Origin: Prunella strophiata
Taxonomy: Eukaryota; Chordata; Aves; Passeriformes; Prunellidae
Assembly (NCBI GenBank): GCA_036583965.1
Contig: JAZBQD010000015.1
Span: 25,165,810 to 25,229,809, forward strand
Length of the DNA: 64,000 nt
Direction of reading: 5' to 3'
Part shown: positions 12,698-24,770 of the stretch, piece after piece
Layout: every line of letters begins with the position of its first letter
Numbering within the stretch: position 1 is the first letter of the stretch
Translations under genes and position numbers: made by a program
The notes under the pieces: model-generated
Seen by the model: the letters and a program-made list of their open reading frames with translations, nothing else
Told to the model about the DNA's origin: nothing
The model's database searches: none

Positions 12698-13125
12698 TGC
12701 TTGTGTGGCATTCACATTCTCTGAACACGATTCTCTCTCTCCCAGGATTTTTCCTGGGAAGCTGAAAGGCAGTGAGAAGCCTCAGAGAAGAGAAAAACAA
12801 TTCTTATCTCTGTTGTCTGCTCCTGTTGTTTTTGCAGCATGTGGAATGTGTTATGGAGATTGTTTACCTGAGGGTGATTTGTTAATAGGACACCAGTGAT
12901 ACTTGTTTATATTCATTGGCCAACTGGGGACCAAGCTGTGTTGGGACTCTGGAAAAAAGAGTCACGAATTTTTTTTAGTATGCTTACAGTATTCAGGAGT
13001 ATTCTTTAGTATAGTATAGTATAGTATTAATGTAATATAGTGTAGTTTAATAAAGCAATTGTTCAGCATTCTGAATCATGGAGTCAGATGCCAATTGTTC
13101 TCCCAGCCTGGGGTTCGCTGTTCTT
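12698..13125 (+). mobile_element. Solo LTR, family B
   Basis: The sequence matches my memory of a common passerine ERV LTR. It has TTCCTGGGAAGCTGAAAGG, then TATGGAGATTGTTTACCTGA, then GAGTCACGA, an AATAAAGC polyadenylation signal and a final GAATCATGGAGTCAGAT motif. A short TATAG tandem run (about 13008-13027) lies in the middle. The start is set at TGCTTGTG, and both ends are uncertain by tens of bases. No internal region is seen. It is in sense orientation within the first intron and brings a polyadenylation signal at about 13050. Confidence 0.65.
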
Positions 13126-13733
13126 CGATATGCTTGAACTCTGGAACATCTGCTTTTTTCTGTCTTTCCTTAAAGTAAAAATGTCAAGCTGCTGGGCCCC
13201 ATACTTAGTGTCATTTTGACTTTTTTTCCTTCATGTCCAGAAAATTTTCTGGGTGCCAGTAGATGTCACTGCAGTCAAAAGAAACTTGCCAGGGGGTTTT
13301 CATTATGAATAAAATTGCCTTCTTAACAAAATACGAATGATAAAATGTTGTTATTTCTAGTACTACTCCCAAATTTTTTATTTGGCAGATCAGACCCTTG
13401 AAAGGATGAGGTATGCTTCAAGAAGAAATTCAGGATTTAGGTCCAGGTTATTAACTTATTCTGAAAGTCAAGTGGTTAGAAATTTCTCAGCAAAATGTGT
13501 TTTCATTGGAAAAAAAAAAAAGAAAGTGATTCACTGAAATAGTTTGTTGAAGTGTGATGCTCTAATGAAAAAGTTGTAAAAAATCCATCATGATTTCTCT
13601 AGTGTACAGTAGAGATTGTTCAACACTGGGAAAGGAGATCCAAGGCCAAAATACTCCAAAATGCTTTGTTTATGGATACACTTTGTAATACAGAGTACTG
13701 GATGATCTATGTAATTCTCTTTTTTTCTCACAG

Positions 13734-13874
13734 ACAACACTTGAACCCCTCTGGTAGAACAGGAGAAAAGGAGAGAACTCAGGATAGATGAGGTGAAAGA
13801 GCATCTTTCCCTTCAGCTCTAACTGGGATACCTTCAGAAGGAAGAACAATTTTTAGTAAAGGATAATGTCATAG
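13734..13874 (+). other. Possible non-coding exon in the first intron
   Basis: A strong acceptor (CTCTTTTTTTCTCACAG) and a GTAAGG donor enclose 141 nt, but all three frames contain stops. If spliced it would be a non-coding or poison exon of the plus-strand transcript, or part of a lncRNA. It may be a chance pairing of splice sites. Confidence 0.2.
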
Positions 13875-14334
13875 GTAAGGCTGAGATCAGTATGTTTATG
13901 TTACTTTTGCAGTTCTGTCAATGAACTTTTATTTAGTATGGAGAACTACTTACCGTGATACTATGTTTTTCTCAAAATGAGGATAATACCTACCTCAAGG
14001 AATCCATGAACATGAATGCATTAACTCCTTAAAAATGAATATGAGTTCTCAAAGGATCACACAACTGCAAAGCAGTACTAATTTTCCCACTCCTGTGGTA
14101 CAGACAGTTCTGTTAAATTCAGTAACAAATCTTCTTCATCTTCCATGGTGAATTTTTTTGTGCAGATTTGATGTTTTGAAGGCTTTGTGTAGATATTATA
14201 CATTGAGATGGCATAAGGACATTTCAAAGTTCCCAGTAAAAAAAAAAAAGTTAAAAAAAAAAGACAGTCCATATTATGTAATATCTCAAAAAACTGGAAC
14301 CCTAAAAATCTAGAGTTCTGTTAAAAGTCTCTGT

Positions 14335-15129
14335 TCTCCTTCCTTCCTTCCTTCTTCCTTCCTTCCTTCCTTCCTTCCTTCCTTCTTCCTTCCTTCCTTC
14401 CTCTCCTTCCTCTCCTTCCTCTCCTTCCTCTCCTTCCTCTCCTTCCTCTCCTTCCTTCCTTCTTCCTTCCTTCCTTCTTCCTTCCTTCCTTCCGTCCTTC
14501 CTTCCTTCCTTCTTCCTTCCTTCCTTCCTTCCTTCCTTCCTTCCTCTCCTTCCTCTCCTTCCTTCCTTCTTCCTTCCTTCCTTCCTTCCTTCCTTCCTCC
14601 TTCCTTCCTTCCTTCCTCCTTCCTTCCTTCCTTCCTTCCTCTCCTTCCTCTCCTTCCTCTCCTTCCTTCCTTCCTCTCCTTCCTCTCCTTCCTCTCCTTC
14701 CTTCCTTCCTCCTTCCTTCCTTCCTCTCCTTCCTCTCCTTCCTCTCCTTCCTTCCTTCTTCCTTCCTTCCTTCTTCCTTCCTTCCTTCCTTCTTCCTTCC
14801 TTCCTTCTTCCTTCCTTCCTTCCGTCCTTCCTTCCTTCCTTCCTTCCTTCCTTCCTTCCTTCCTTCCTTCCTTTCCTTCCTTCCTTCCTTCCTTCCTTCC
14901 TTCCTTCCTTCCTTCCTTCCTTCCTTCCTTCCTTCCTTCCTTCCTTCCTTCCTTCCTTCCTTCCTTCCCTTCCTTCCTTCCTTCCTTCCTTCCTTCCTTC
15001 CTTCCTTCCTTCCTTCCTTCCCCTTCCTTCCTCCTTCCTTCCTTCCTTCCTTCCTTCCCTTCCTTCCTTCCTTCCTTCCTCTCCTTCCTTCCTTCCTTCC
15101 TCTCCTTCCTCTCCTTCCTTCCTTCTTTC
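14335..15129. repeat. 0.8-kb polypyrimidine microsatellite (CCTT/CTCCTTC units)
   Basis: The plus strand is pure C/T for about 795 bp apart from two G bases (14494 and 14824). It mixes CCTT, CTTCC and CTCTCCTTC units in blocks. The minus-strand 284-codon Lys/Glu/Gly/Arg frame across it is a repeat artefact. Confidence 0.97.
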
Positions 15130-16450
15130 ATTTCTTTCTCCCTGAAATGGTAGATTTTAGTCAAATGCCTGAATCATGGTTCTGAGTAAATCTCTGTACC
15201 TCAGTCATTCCTGTGGGAGATACTACACTTCACATGGATAACTGAATTATCTGTTTGGAGAGAGCATATGGGAAGATGACTTAATAGTCCAGAAAACAGA
15301 CAACCTGCTGAGTATGTGGGTGTGTGAGTTTCAGATCCATGAACTGACATACGCAAAGGAAGAACGTCATAGTTGGATTTTACCCCTGAGTGCCTGCCTG
15401 AAACTCTTTTATGGTCAGTGAACATCTGTCTTCTGTCTGAATTTGAGCAGTCCAGCTTTGTCCTTTAGAAGTAGAGTGGGTACTTCTCAGTAATACGTTT
15501 CTATTTGGACACATCAATAGTTTCTGACTAACAATTATTTAATCACAAAATTATCTGCCAGCTTTACTTCAAACAAACCTAATTTTGCAATAAAATGCTC
15601 AGTGGTAGAACATATAGGGAGTGACTTGCTGAATGGAAAGTACATTTGTTTAACTGACTCTCTCTTTTGCCCAATATCATCTAGGTTAAAAGTTCCTGCT
15701 GTGTGGGCTGAGGGTCATCATGGAATCACATTAAACATTAAAACCAAAGAATGCATCACTTTTGCCTGACAGTGTATTTTCATGTGCAGCAGGCACTTTC
15801 CTCTAGGGACCTGCTTTTCAGTTAGAGGAAATGAACCATACCCGTTGCAGCAGAGAAATTGCTGAGTGAAAAGGGATGTGTTCCCTGGACAAAGATGTGG
15901 CTTTGCTGGCAGTACTTTACTGTGGTACATGCCTCATGATGCAATGCTGTAAGAACATAGTCACAGAGGGAAGAGGAGCATTAGACAGACCAACGTGAAG
16001 CATGGAGCAGTTTTGGGTTTCATGCAGGTGAATATTTTACTATTTTTAAAATGTAAATAGTATTTGTAGTAGCTGTGAAATTACACTGTTGTCAGGCCTC
16101 AGGCTAAGAGAGGAAAAAGAGCAATACAAAATGCACCCAGTCATGGCAAAAGTGAAAAAAAAAGATGTTACTGCAGAGAGCAGTAGATGTAAAAAACTGA
16201 TACAGTGCTTAAGGTCAGATTTTGCTGCAACAGCTGCCAAGGTGTTGGTGTTGGAAGGTGTTGGAAAAGTGCTGGAACTACAGAAACTGTAGCTGGCTCT
16301 GTACCATCTCCTGTCTTCTCAGCAGAAGGAATCTCTGCTCCTGCCAATACAAAATAAGTTGTGCACTAATTCTGAGACAAAACAGCACTACTGAATAACA
16401 ATTAAATTCACTTAAAAACCCAACTCAAAGCAACTGAGCGAGCATTTTAC

Positions 16451-16525
16451 CTGGAAACTGTTCCACAATTGCTTGAAGTCATCAGAAAGACTTCCACACA
16501 AGTTCAGCAGGTGTTCAATCAGTTC
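16451..16525 (-). CDS. Candidate antisense coding exon, unidentified
   Basis: On the minus strand this 75-nt segment follows a good acceptor (ATATCTTCCTTTCTGCTAAG) and is followed by donor GTAAAA after CAG. Only phase 0 is open; the other two frames contain stops. It reads ELIEHLLNLCGSLS and then DDFKQLWNSFQ, which looks like a helical protein rather than random translation. It lies inside the first visible intron of the plus-strand gene, so it would belong to an overlapping antisense gene or a nested transcript. I do not recognise it. A chance exon of this size is possible. Confidence 0.4.
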
Positions 16526-17197
16526 CTTAGCAGAAAGGAAGATATGACTCTGTTTTATGAACTACCATAAAATCAGAGCCAAAGAATGTGGGAGCTATTG
16601 GGTCATAATATCTTATTAATAGTATGTATGTAATTGAAGGAGGCTGGGAATGTAGTCTCACAAATGTGAGTTCCCTAAAGATGCAGCTGGGTAGACACTA
16701 TAGATATAAGGCAGACACATCTATAGAATTTATGTCTGGGTGTTCCAATTTGGATAAGGAGCAAGAGTGCGAATTCCCTTGCTGACCTCAGAGTTCACAC
16801 TTGGATAATGCAGACTGGATTTCTGTTTTTCTAACCTGGTAGAAATGCTGTAGGAAGATACCTGCCCTCCAACAGTTAATGGGTATTGAATGAGCAGGAT
16901 CAGACTAGGCCTGGTTTTCAGGAAAGCGTTAAAACCAGAATGTGGACATCATGCCCTTGTCACCAACTTCTCCACCTCCCATACCTACCAGATTCTCTTC
17001 TTTTGAAATGCACTAGTGTTCAGGTTAGCTTGTATGGCTTAAGTTCAGTAATTTGGCTCTGATCCAAGAGATCTGACCAGAACACCTATGCATGAATTAA
17101 GGACTGTGAGATATCAGCCTTCATTATAACCTAACTTTCCCTTTTGTATTTTATATCTGGTCTTTATTTGTGGCATGTGGAAACAAACATCTGTATC

Positions 17198-17199
<2 letters not shown>

Positions 17200-17234
<35 letters not shown>
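17200..17234. repeat. Poly-T run of 35
   Basis: Uninterrupted T35. On the minus strand AATAAG lies about 12 bases before the corresponding A-run, so a retroposed 3' end is conceivable, but no source gene is recognisable. Confidence 0.95.
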
Positions 17235-19449
17235 CTCTGTGCTTATTTTGCTGTAATAAATGTGCATTATATGCTTTTGTAGAATGAGGAAAAGTGGATG
17301 CTGCTCCCGTCCAGAACACTGTGTTTTCTGTAGTGTCATTTCCATTCATTGCATGAGTACATCCAGCCACTTTCCTCATTGTCTGGTGAATACTGCTTTA
17401 GCTGGTGTGGGATTCATTCATTAGGAACAATTTAATGGCTAACACCTACTAACTTCAGTGGTTTGTCATCAGTTGTCCTCAATAACTCTGCCTTCCAGAA
17501 GCCAGCCTTTTATATCTAAGGCTGATTCATTCAACCATCAGCTGGCAAAACTCTAAGACCAGGAACACAGGTCTGAGGAAAGTGGTACCATGAAAAAAAA
17601 ATTAAAGCAGAAGACAACTGTGGCATTTGAGAAAATAAGGCTCGTGAGATGATATTTATATAAGTAACCTGCTACTCATTGTTTTGCCAAATGGAATAAG
17701 AAATTCCTATTTTATTTTTTTCCTTTTAAAATCATGATTGATTGCATTTTTTCATTAAGGGACAAAATGCATTTGTGATGTATGATGGCTAATATGACTG
17801 TAAAGATATTTAATTGCAAGGAGTTAATTCAAGAGTAAAAATTCATTTGAGTTTCAAAGATGTTCTTCTTTACATTTGATCTCCCTTTTGTTTTACACAG
17901 TGTTATCAGGTCCTGAGTTGCAACTTGTTTTCTTTGCCTGTTTCCAAATTCAAGTTATGAAACTCCAACTTCACCAATACAGAGAGAAGACCATGCAAGT
18001 CATTCTACTGCTTTAGCTGATACAGGAAAAACAATATGAACCACACTGTGCTCTTCTTTTATATAAGACTTTAGTGGTTATGCTTCTGAATGGTCCCATG
18101 GTTGTAGGATAGTAATAATCATACAAGCACTGCTTTGGGGTTGACAGGCTGAACCGCCTCGGAGAATGAAAAAGAAGGAAAAAAATTCAAGTTGTGGAGA
18201 AAACAGAATGAACTAACTGATAGAGCAGGCCAGATACAAAGATCATACATGTGACCTGATTCCTACTTTCCCAGAGGTGAGAAAAGAGGAACACCTCCAG
18301 AAATTCAAGTGTGTTTCTATCTCCAGCCTGTGTTTAACTTGAACTCTGTTGTTTATTTCTGTATTCCTAAAAGAGATGGGAATTCCTCTATTGGACCTCT
18401 TTTCACCAGAATGTGATGCAAATCTGATAGCATTGCTTTCGTGAACTGAATGCATAAAAATGGCAATTAGATTGATTCTGGAATTAGATATGCTTTTCTT
18501 AACCTTCTAAATTCCCAGAACATACAAAGTTCTTTTTTTCTGGAGAAACTCTATAATAAAAAAAAGCTCTAATTAGAGTTGGAAGCAATGCTAAAGATGA
18601 GCTCCTTTAAGACTGATGTCACTATGATGAAGAAAATAGAAGGACATGTCACCAGTTTCCTTGAGAAGGCACTGAAGCCTTCATTCACGTATAGAATGAA
18701 TCCATAAAAAAAGAGTTGGTTTTTTTAGCAGAAATTTTACCTGTCTTTTGCTAAGACAAAGTTAAAAGGACTTCTGAAATAAAGTATGTAATCTTTCCAC
18801 CCCTACCACTCTCTGATCTCAATGAGGCTTTAGAAAAGGTTACTTGCCTGGAATTGAATCCAGTCATGCTTACACATTTAAAAGGGATTTTGGATATCAG
18901 ATGCCTGTGTGCTAAGCTGGGATTGCTTCAGCAAGCCTGAAAAATGTTCTCTACCTGCTGTTCTGCTCTTGGGAGCTCTGAGCACAGAGAGCATTTTCAA
19001 GATCCTATTCACAGTAACATTGCATTACATAGGAAAACAGCAATAAAATGATCCACAGTCTATACATGGCCATCTTCCTACACAAAGATCAGCACTGTCC
19101 AGCTCTGAGCCAAACACAATTGCCTCTTTCAGACTTCCTCTGCCCTTTCTCTGTATCAGAGGAAGTTGCAATAGTTTTATGACTGAACCTTAGCCTTGAG
19201 TTCAGTCATCAATGTTCCTGCTAACATGCTAAATTTGTATCTGGGCTTGGCATGTCAGTGGCTGAAAAGCCCAGACTTAGGATTCAGTCAGGATTTCCAT
19301 CTCAACTCAGCACCAGAAAGCAAGAACCTGAGGCCTTATCGACCTTAATGTGCACTTCTAGCTCATTTCAGGTCCAGGTCAAGACAGCTTTTTACTACAC
19401 CTGAAAGTGGCTTAAAACACAGCAGAGCAGAAAGAAAATCCTGTCCCCT

Positions 19450-19957
19450 GAATTCAGAAAGGACATTGAGGGGCTGGAATGTGTCCAGAGAAGGGCAGTG
19501 GAGCTGCTGAAGGGTCTGGAGCACAAGTCCTGTGAGGAGCAGCTGAGGGAGCCAGGGGTGTTTAGCCTGGAGAAGAGGAGGCTCAGGGTGCCCTTCTTGT
19601 TCTCTACAAGTACCTGAAAGGAGGCTGTAGTGAGGTGGGGTCAGTGTCTTCTCTCAGGCAGCCAGTGACAGGACACGAGGACATCGAATTAATGTGCATC
19701 AGGGGAGGTTTGGCTTGGACATTAGGAGGAATTTCTCCACAGAAAGGTTGATTAGACGTTGGAATGGACTCCCCAGTGAAGTGTGGAATCACTGTCCAGG
19801 GAGGTATTTAAGGAAAGACTGGACATGGCATTCAGTCCATGGCATTTAGGCCAGGGTCTAACATCTTGTCCAGTTGACATGGTGGTTGGTCACAGGTTGT
19901 ATCTCAATGATCTCAGAGGTATTTTTCAGTCTAATTTATTCTGTGATTCTGTGATTT
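19450..19957 (+). mobile_element. CR1 LINE, 5'-truncated
   Basis: This is a recognisable CR1 3' end: GGAGCAGCTGAGGGAGCC, TTTAGCCTGGAGAAGAGGAG, GGACATTAGGAGGAATTTCT, and a terminal ATTCTGTGATTCTGTGATT octamer repeat. It keeps about 0.5 kb including the 3' terminus and lies in sense orientation in the first intron. Short frames across it (19604-19792 minus, 19783-20028 plus) are not genes. Confidence 0.85.
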
Positions 19958-20535
19958 GTATCTGTGTAAACTGGTTTCAGCTCCAGCACCCTCTATTTCT
20001 AGTGACAGGGCAAGGAACTAAAATATGAGATGTGATACCTAAGTGTAATTCCTGCTTCCTTCAATAGGTTCTTACATTCTGTGATTGCAAGCCAGCCTGC
20101 TGATTTTGGCCTGGAGTCAGCTACCAGGTCTCAGGTGACAGCTGTGACTGATGACTGAGATACTGGAAAGAGTAAGTGCAGCTCTCTGCACCAGGATCCT
20201 GATTTGCTTCCTCATGCCCAGGCCAGGAGGGTGGTAGATCAGTGTCACAGCTTACATGCTGGCTCACTTTCCCTGGTAAACTCACAGGCATCCTAAACTT
20301 GGGCATTTCCCACAAGAATACTCTGACTCAGCATTGCATTTCTGTGACAACTCAGTTTCTCACCCAGCCCCCTCCTGAAGCAGCAGCTGTCTCAGGAGGT
20401 AATTTTGTTATTTTTCTCCCAAAACCTCTCCAAAGGGGGTTTTTAAATATAAGGACTAAGATCTTGAGACACCATTATTTTCTTGGAACAAAGAAGTCAA
20501 TTAAACATTTTTTCATTAATCTCCCATCTATTATG

Positions 20536-20536
20536 T

Positions 20537-20572
<36 letters not shown>
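20536..20572. repeat. (TTTA)n microsatellite
   Basis: About nine tandem TTTA units. Confidence 0.93.
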
Positions 20573-20576
<4 letters not shown>

Positions 20577-20857
20577 CCACATTGTATCACTAAATGTTTT
20601 ATTTCTTTAATTCTTTTAATTTCTACCTGGCCACTTATACTCCCCTCCTCATAACCACATAGCAGCCTCAGGTAAAACAACTGAAAACTGAGATGGCACA
20701 TACAATGATCTCAGCTTAATATGGTATAGGTTATGTTCTCTGTGCATAATTTTATTTTATACTTACAGTTGTGTGGATACTTTTAAATATGTAACTGTAG
20801 CTATGCACCTTCCTGAGAATTTTTCAAGTATATCCAATATGTATAAGACCTGTACTA

Positions 20858-20883
20858 AAAAACAAAACAAAACAAAACAAAAC
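20858..20883. repeat. (AAAAC)n short tandem repeat
   Basis: Four to five AAAAC units. Confidence 0.88.
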
Positions 20884-21851
20884 CTCTAAAAATCTGTTGA
20901 GATGATTCCAGAAAAGAGCCAGACTACAGCAAGGACACTGAACATCTAAAATAAAATAGCATCTATTTATTCTGACATGTGGAAAAACATGTCCAGGAAC
21001 TAGCAAATCATTGTAAAATTACATACTGCTAGTCCTTCACAGAAAATTCAGGGCAGCATAATGCAAGTTCTGCTAGAATTCAGCATTGATTATTATGTTA
21101 ATATGGCAATAAAAATAGGAGCATATGGCTGGAAGAGACAGTCTAGGTCATGATCTAGTAGACAGTCTGGATCATGTAGGTTAAAACACCCAGAGCTGTG
21201 GGCAGCTGAGGAAAAATCTCTAGTTCCAAAGGCTGTAGAAACTCCACAAGTAACTAATGCCCTAGACTGCAAAGCATCTCCATCATCCTGTACTGAATTT
21301 ATAGTTTTACACAGGCTAAGTGTCACAGCTGTGCCATGGGAAGCATGAGTGAGAAACTGAGAACTTCTCTCTACTAGCATAGTATATGTTAAACAAAAAT
21401 CACTCAAGGACTATTTTCTTCTCTATATAGAAAGGCAAGAGAAAAATGTCCTTTAAATGAAAACTTGGGGGAAAACCTCCTCTCTTGATCAAAAACTTCT
21501 TTAACCCTTAGCATCAGCCTTAAGCTGTACAATGCACTATGACCCTCAAATGTATCTTGTAAACTTCCTCCCTGCAGATATGGTGAATACTTTTAATTTC
21601 AAAACTGAAAGCAAAATCTGCTCTCTTAGAAACTAGAGCATCCACCTGGAGAAATCCTCCCATGCCTCCATATGTGACGGGTAAAATTTCTTGAAAACAC
21701 ATGATAAATTCAATACAAGCTCATAAAGTTCCAGGTGCTTAGGGTATGTCTCTGCCTATGACATATGTGAGGTCTGATTGCCCATGCCCACAGCCTGACT
21801 CAGAAGCTTAAAGACAGTCACCCCATGTCATTTGAGGACACTATAACTTAC

Positions 21852-21975
21852 CTGAAAAACCTACAAAGGTCTGGCAAATACTACTCCGATCTTGTAGAAG
21901 AACTTTTCTGGACTGGGAGCTGGAGGCCAGGAGCACTGCCTGAGGACATGGCACTAGCTGCTGCTGTCTGGGGGA
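21852..21975 (-). CDS. Weak candidate antisense exon with consensus donor
   Basis: The minus strand shows TTTTTCAG followed by a consensus GTAAGT donor. One frame is open for 41 codons up to a possible acceptor (GGTGGCTCACTTCAG). The product is Q/S-rich, with RKVLLQDRSSICQTFVGFS near its end. The plus strand is also open here for about 100 codons (21825-22130), so neither frame is convincing. The phase (0 to 1) does not join to 16451-16525. Confidence 0.15.
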
Positions 21976-22224
21976 CTGAAGTGAGCCACCAATGTCCTAG
22001 TCCCAGGCATTTCCTTGCTCCATTATATAGCTCTTATACATCAACTGAAGTTCATCTTAAAACAAATTTAGCTTCACTTTTGCCCAGAGCCTGTGTGGAT
22101 GCTCTTAAAATTTTGCTCCTCAGATACTAGGAATTTCCAGATTAGATTTATTCATGATCAATTTACAGTAATTTGATTTATGTTTGTGCATGTATTTAGC
22201 TTAAGCCATTCTATTCCTCCAAAG

Positions 22225-22500
22225 ACATATTTCTAGAGTTCTCATTTATCCTCTTCCATTTCTTTTTTTGCTGGGCTAAACAACCTTGGCTAAACAACCT
22301 CTGCAAGGTCTCATTGTAAGTCTTCTCATTACTTAAACATTCCTATAGATTGTTTCTGCTTCTCTTCCAGTTCAATTTTATCTTTTTTGAACATAGATGA
22401 CCAGCCCAGCACACAATATTCCAAATGACACTCTTGCAATGGTTTGTTGCAAGTGGCACTTCTGCAATTCCCTATCTCACATTAGCATTGTGCTGTGCGC
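22225..22500 (-). mobile_element. Old CR1-like remnant
   Basis: The motifs GGGCTAAACAACCTTGG, AGGTCTCATTGTAAGTC and CCAGCCCAGCACACAATATT recall reverse-complement CR1 (GGCTGAACAACCCCAG and following). It is strongly decayed, with a small internal duplication of GGCTAAACAACCT. Confidence 0.35.
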
Positions 22501-23338
22501 CTTTAACATAAACAACCACTCAATTCTGGAAACATTTTATAAATTTTAGGGCACTTAAAAGTAATAAATCTGAGGAATAAAACATTTAACTTACAATTTC
22601 TGTAAAGCTAGGAAGGTTGATATAGGATTTTTGTGCAGTCAGGAAATTTTATGTGGACTGTTTCTTTTGTCTTTTAGTTCACTTCCCCATTTCCTCACAT
22701 GCTGCCAAAGAGATTTTCCATCAGCACTTTGTCATTTCACTGTAAACAGCCATTGGTTCTTCAGGTTCTCTGTATATCAGTAATCGAGGACACTCTCTTA
22801 CCACTTTTTTTTTTTTTTTCCTGTTAGGAAGTAAGATTTATTTTCATCATGTATTTTTTATTCCCTTATCTACAATCAGTAGCATTTGCTGGTACATGTC
22901 TCATGTAGTTCAATTGCCAAAAGGCACTGATGTCAAGGTCTGAGACCATTACCAGCAGACTCTTGAGAGAAAGAGCTGTCACAGTATGCCATAAACCTAT
23001 GTGAATTTAAATGATGCATTCATACATGGTATGTGATTTATATTACAGTGTGACAGAGACAGAAATCCCAGTTTGCAAAGGATAATCAAGATATTCACCT
23101 TACTCACAAAAACACAATGTTTCACCTCAGACTGTCAGGAAATAAAGTTTATCTTTATAAAACAGAGATGGCCATACTTAAATGATATTATAACAGAAAT
23201 TTAACCTTGGTTAAGATGCCTGACTAGGAGAGGAATATGTACAAACTCTTTTCTGTCACTAAATGCTTATGGAATCACAACCCATCATCCTAACTGCAAA
23301 GGACTTGCTCCTTACACTTGTCAGCATTTAGGTCCTGG

Positions 23339-23366
23339 AATGTGAAATGGTTTTGCATTTCACATT
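23339..23366. repeat. Perfect inverted repeat: 11-bp arms, 6-nt loop
   Basis: AATGTGAAATG, loop GTTTTG, CATTTCACATT. Confidence 0.93.
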
Positions 23367-24561
23367 AAATAAGCTACTTGCAGAGTGGATAAAGCAGGAA
23401 TAAGTTCAAGCTAATATGAATTGGTGTCACCTATCTTTCTGAGCACACTAACATGAAGTAGAGGAAAATAGAGAGGAATGCTAAATAGGAAATGTAGGTA
23501 AAATCCTTATTATCAGTGCTGCTGTGCTATACCCCAACATGAATATCATGTTGTGCAAAGAATATTGGTGGAAGTTTTATACTCTTTTTTCCTGCTTTGT
23601 TCTATAAATATCCATATGCCTAATGCTCCATTTAGCACTTACAAACTCTATTAATTTTAACCTTTTCTTTGTTGGCAATACTCTTGTTCTAGCCTCAGTT
23701 GTCTTATTTTCTTGAACAACTTTGCAGAGTCTGTCATTACCATCTGTCACACATTAACCTGTGCAAAACTTTCCTTTGGCAAGAGCAACTGAAGAGGTTT
23801 TGGCTTCTGTGTTATCTTACCCCTCACTAACATAACACAGGAATTACATGAAGACTCCATTTTTTTCTTCAAAGGTAAAGACAAAACTCTGGAAGAGGTA
23901 ATATTTGTGCTGCTTGCATTACAGTGATGAATCCCAGCTTGTCTTTTCAACAGAAAGTGCAAATATTCCTGTGGCAGAGGAGGATCTGCTATTCAGCCCA
24001 AGAAATGAAATAATAAAGCCAGTACTAAAAAACTGTTTTGGTGACATAGCACATGAGCAACCTACAAATAATATATTTTTGAGGACCTGGTAATTCAGAT
24101 ACTGAAAAAATATTTCCAGTATTTCTGTCACTTAACAATGTCCTTAGACTTCATTCAGTCATAGACTTCATCACCTACCACACAAGTGCAAGGGACTGAA
24201 GCATATCTTCTCCAGTCCCTTAACACTTAAACACTGCTTAAACAAGCCCTTAAGCACTGCTTCTGACATCCTTGTGGAGGTTCTCAAAAGCCTTCTCTTC
24301 TGTACTTGGCTGTTTTAAGGCTTGTCTGTGTTCACCTCAGCCCCTGACCTCTGTGAATTTGGCTTCCGTATGGAATGCTGGCAGACAGCTACCTGTCAGC
24401 AATTGACTGGAAGGATCCTGCCGTCATCTGTTTCAAGCTCTCTGAACGGGAAAACGAGAGGAGGGTTTTGTATTTCAAAGGACTATAGAGCTCAGGGATG
24501 GCTTCTTAAATTGAAATTCTGGCTGCAAGAGTCATTAAATATAGTTCTGCTTCTCTTCTAG

Positions 24562-24613
24562 ACTGTGAGATCAAACAGCTCAGGCAACAGGAGGAATATT
24601 TGCTGACTTACAG
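24562..24613 (+). CDS. Internal coding exon (exon B) of the same coiled-coil gene
   Basis: This is a 52-nt exon between a strong acceptor (CTGCTTCTCTTCTAG) and a GTACAT donor. It enters in phase 1 and leaves in phase 2, reading CEIKQLRQQEEYLLTY with split codons at both ends. The motif IKQLRQQEE echoes IKQLEEQEE in the previous exon. This supports one continuous amphipathic helix or coiled coil encoded across the intron. The intron before it is about 21.1 kb and the one after it 593 bp. The composition and phase match make this one of the two most convincing coding exons in the window. An alternative donor 11 nt downstream (GTACAA) would make the exon longer and change the phase, so it would not splice in frame to the next exon. 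Confidence 0.72.
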
Positions 24614-24770
24614 GTACATGTACAACTTTTGCAGATTGGTTGGCTTCATTCTGCAACTTACTATGAAAAGGACATAAAAATGTCATTGACATGTCTGGTT
24701 TTGTGCTGAAAAAATCCTATGCTAAAACATTTTTCCCAATCTGTTTCTGAACTTTTTCTTCATGGATATT

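Larger units (their letters stand above)
3448..24561 (+). other. First visible intron (about 21.1 kb)
   Basis: Bounded by GTATGT and TTCTAG in the proposed model. It contains LTR families A and B, the (ATCCC)32 array and CpG-rich block, the polypyrimidine array, CR1 copies and the antisense candidates at 16451 and 21852. Unlisted stretches (3886-6216, 7581-8763, 8798-12697, 13126-14334, 15130-16450, 16526-19449, 19958-22224 and 22501-24561) show nothing else I can name. Confidence 0.6.

Noticed and set aside
14310..15164. 284-codon minus-strand frame rich in Lys, Glu, Gly and Arg
   Set aside because: It is the translation of a CCTT/CTCCTTC microsatellite and has no non-repeat coding part.
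17200..17400. Retroposed gene copy ending at the T35 run (minus-strand poly-A)
   Set aside because: No recognisable gene body, and no target-site duplication was seen; a plain homopolymer is simpler.
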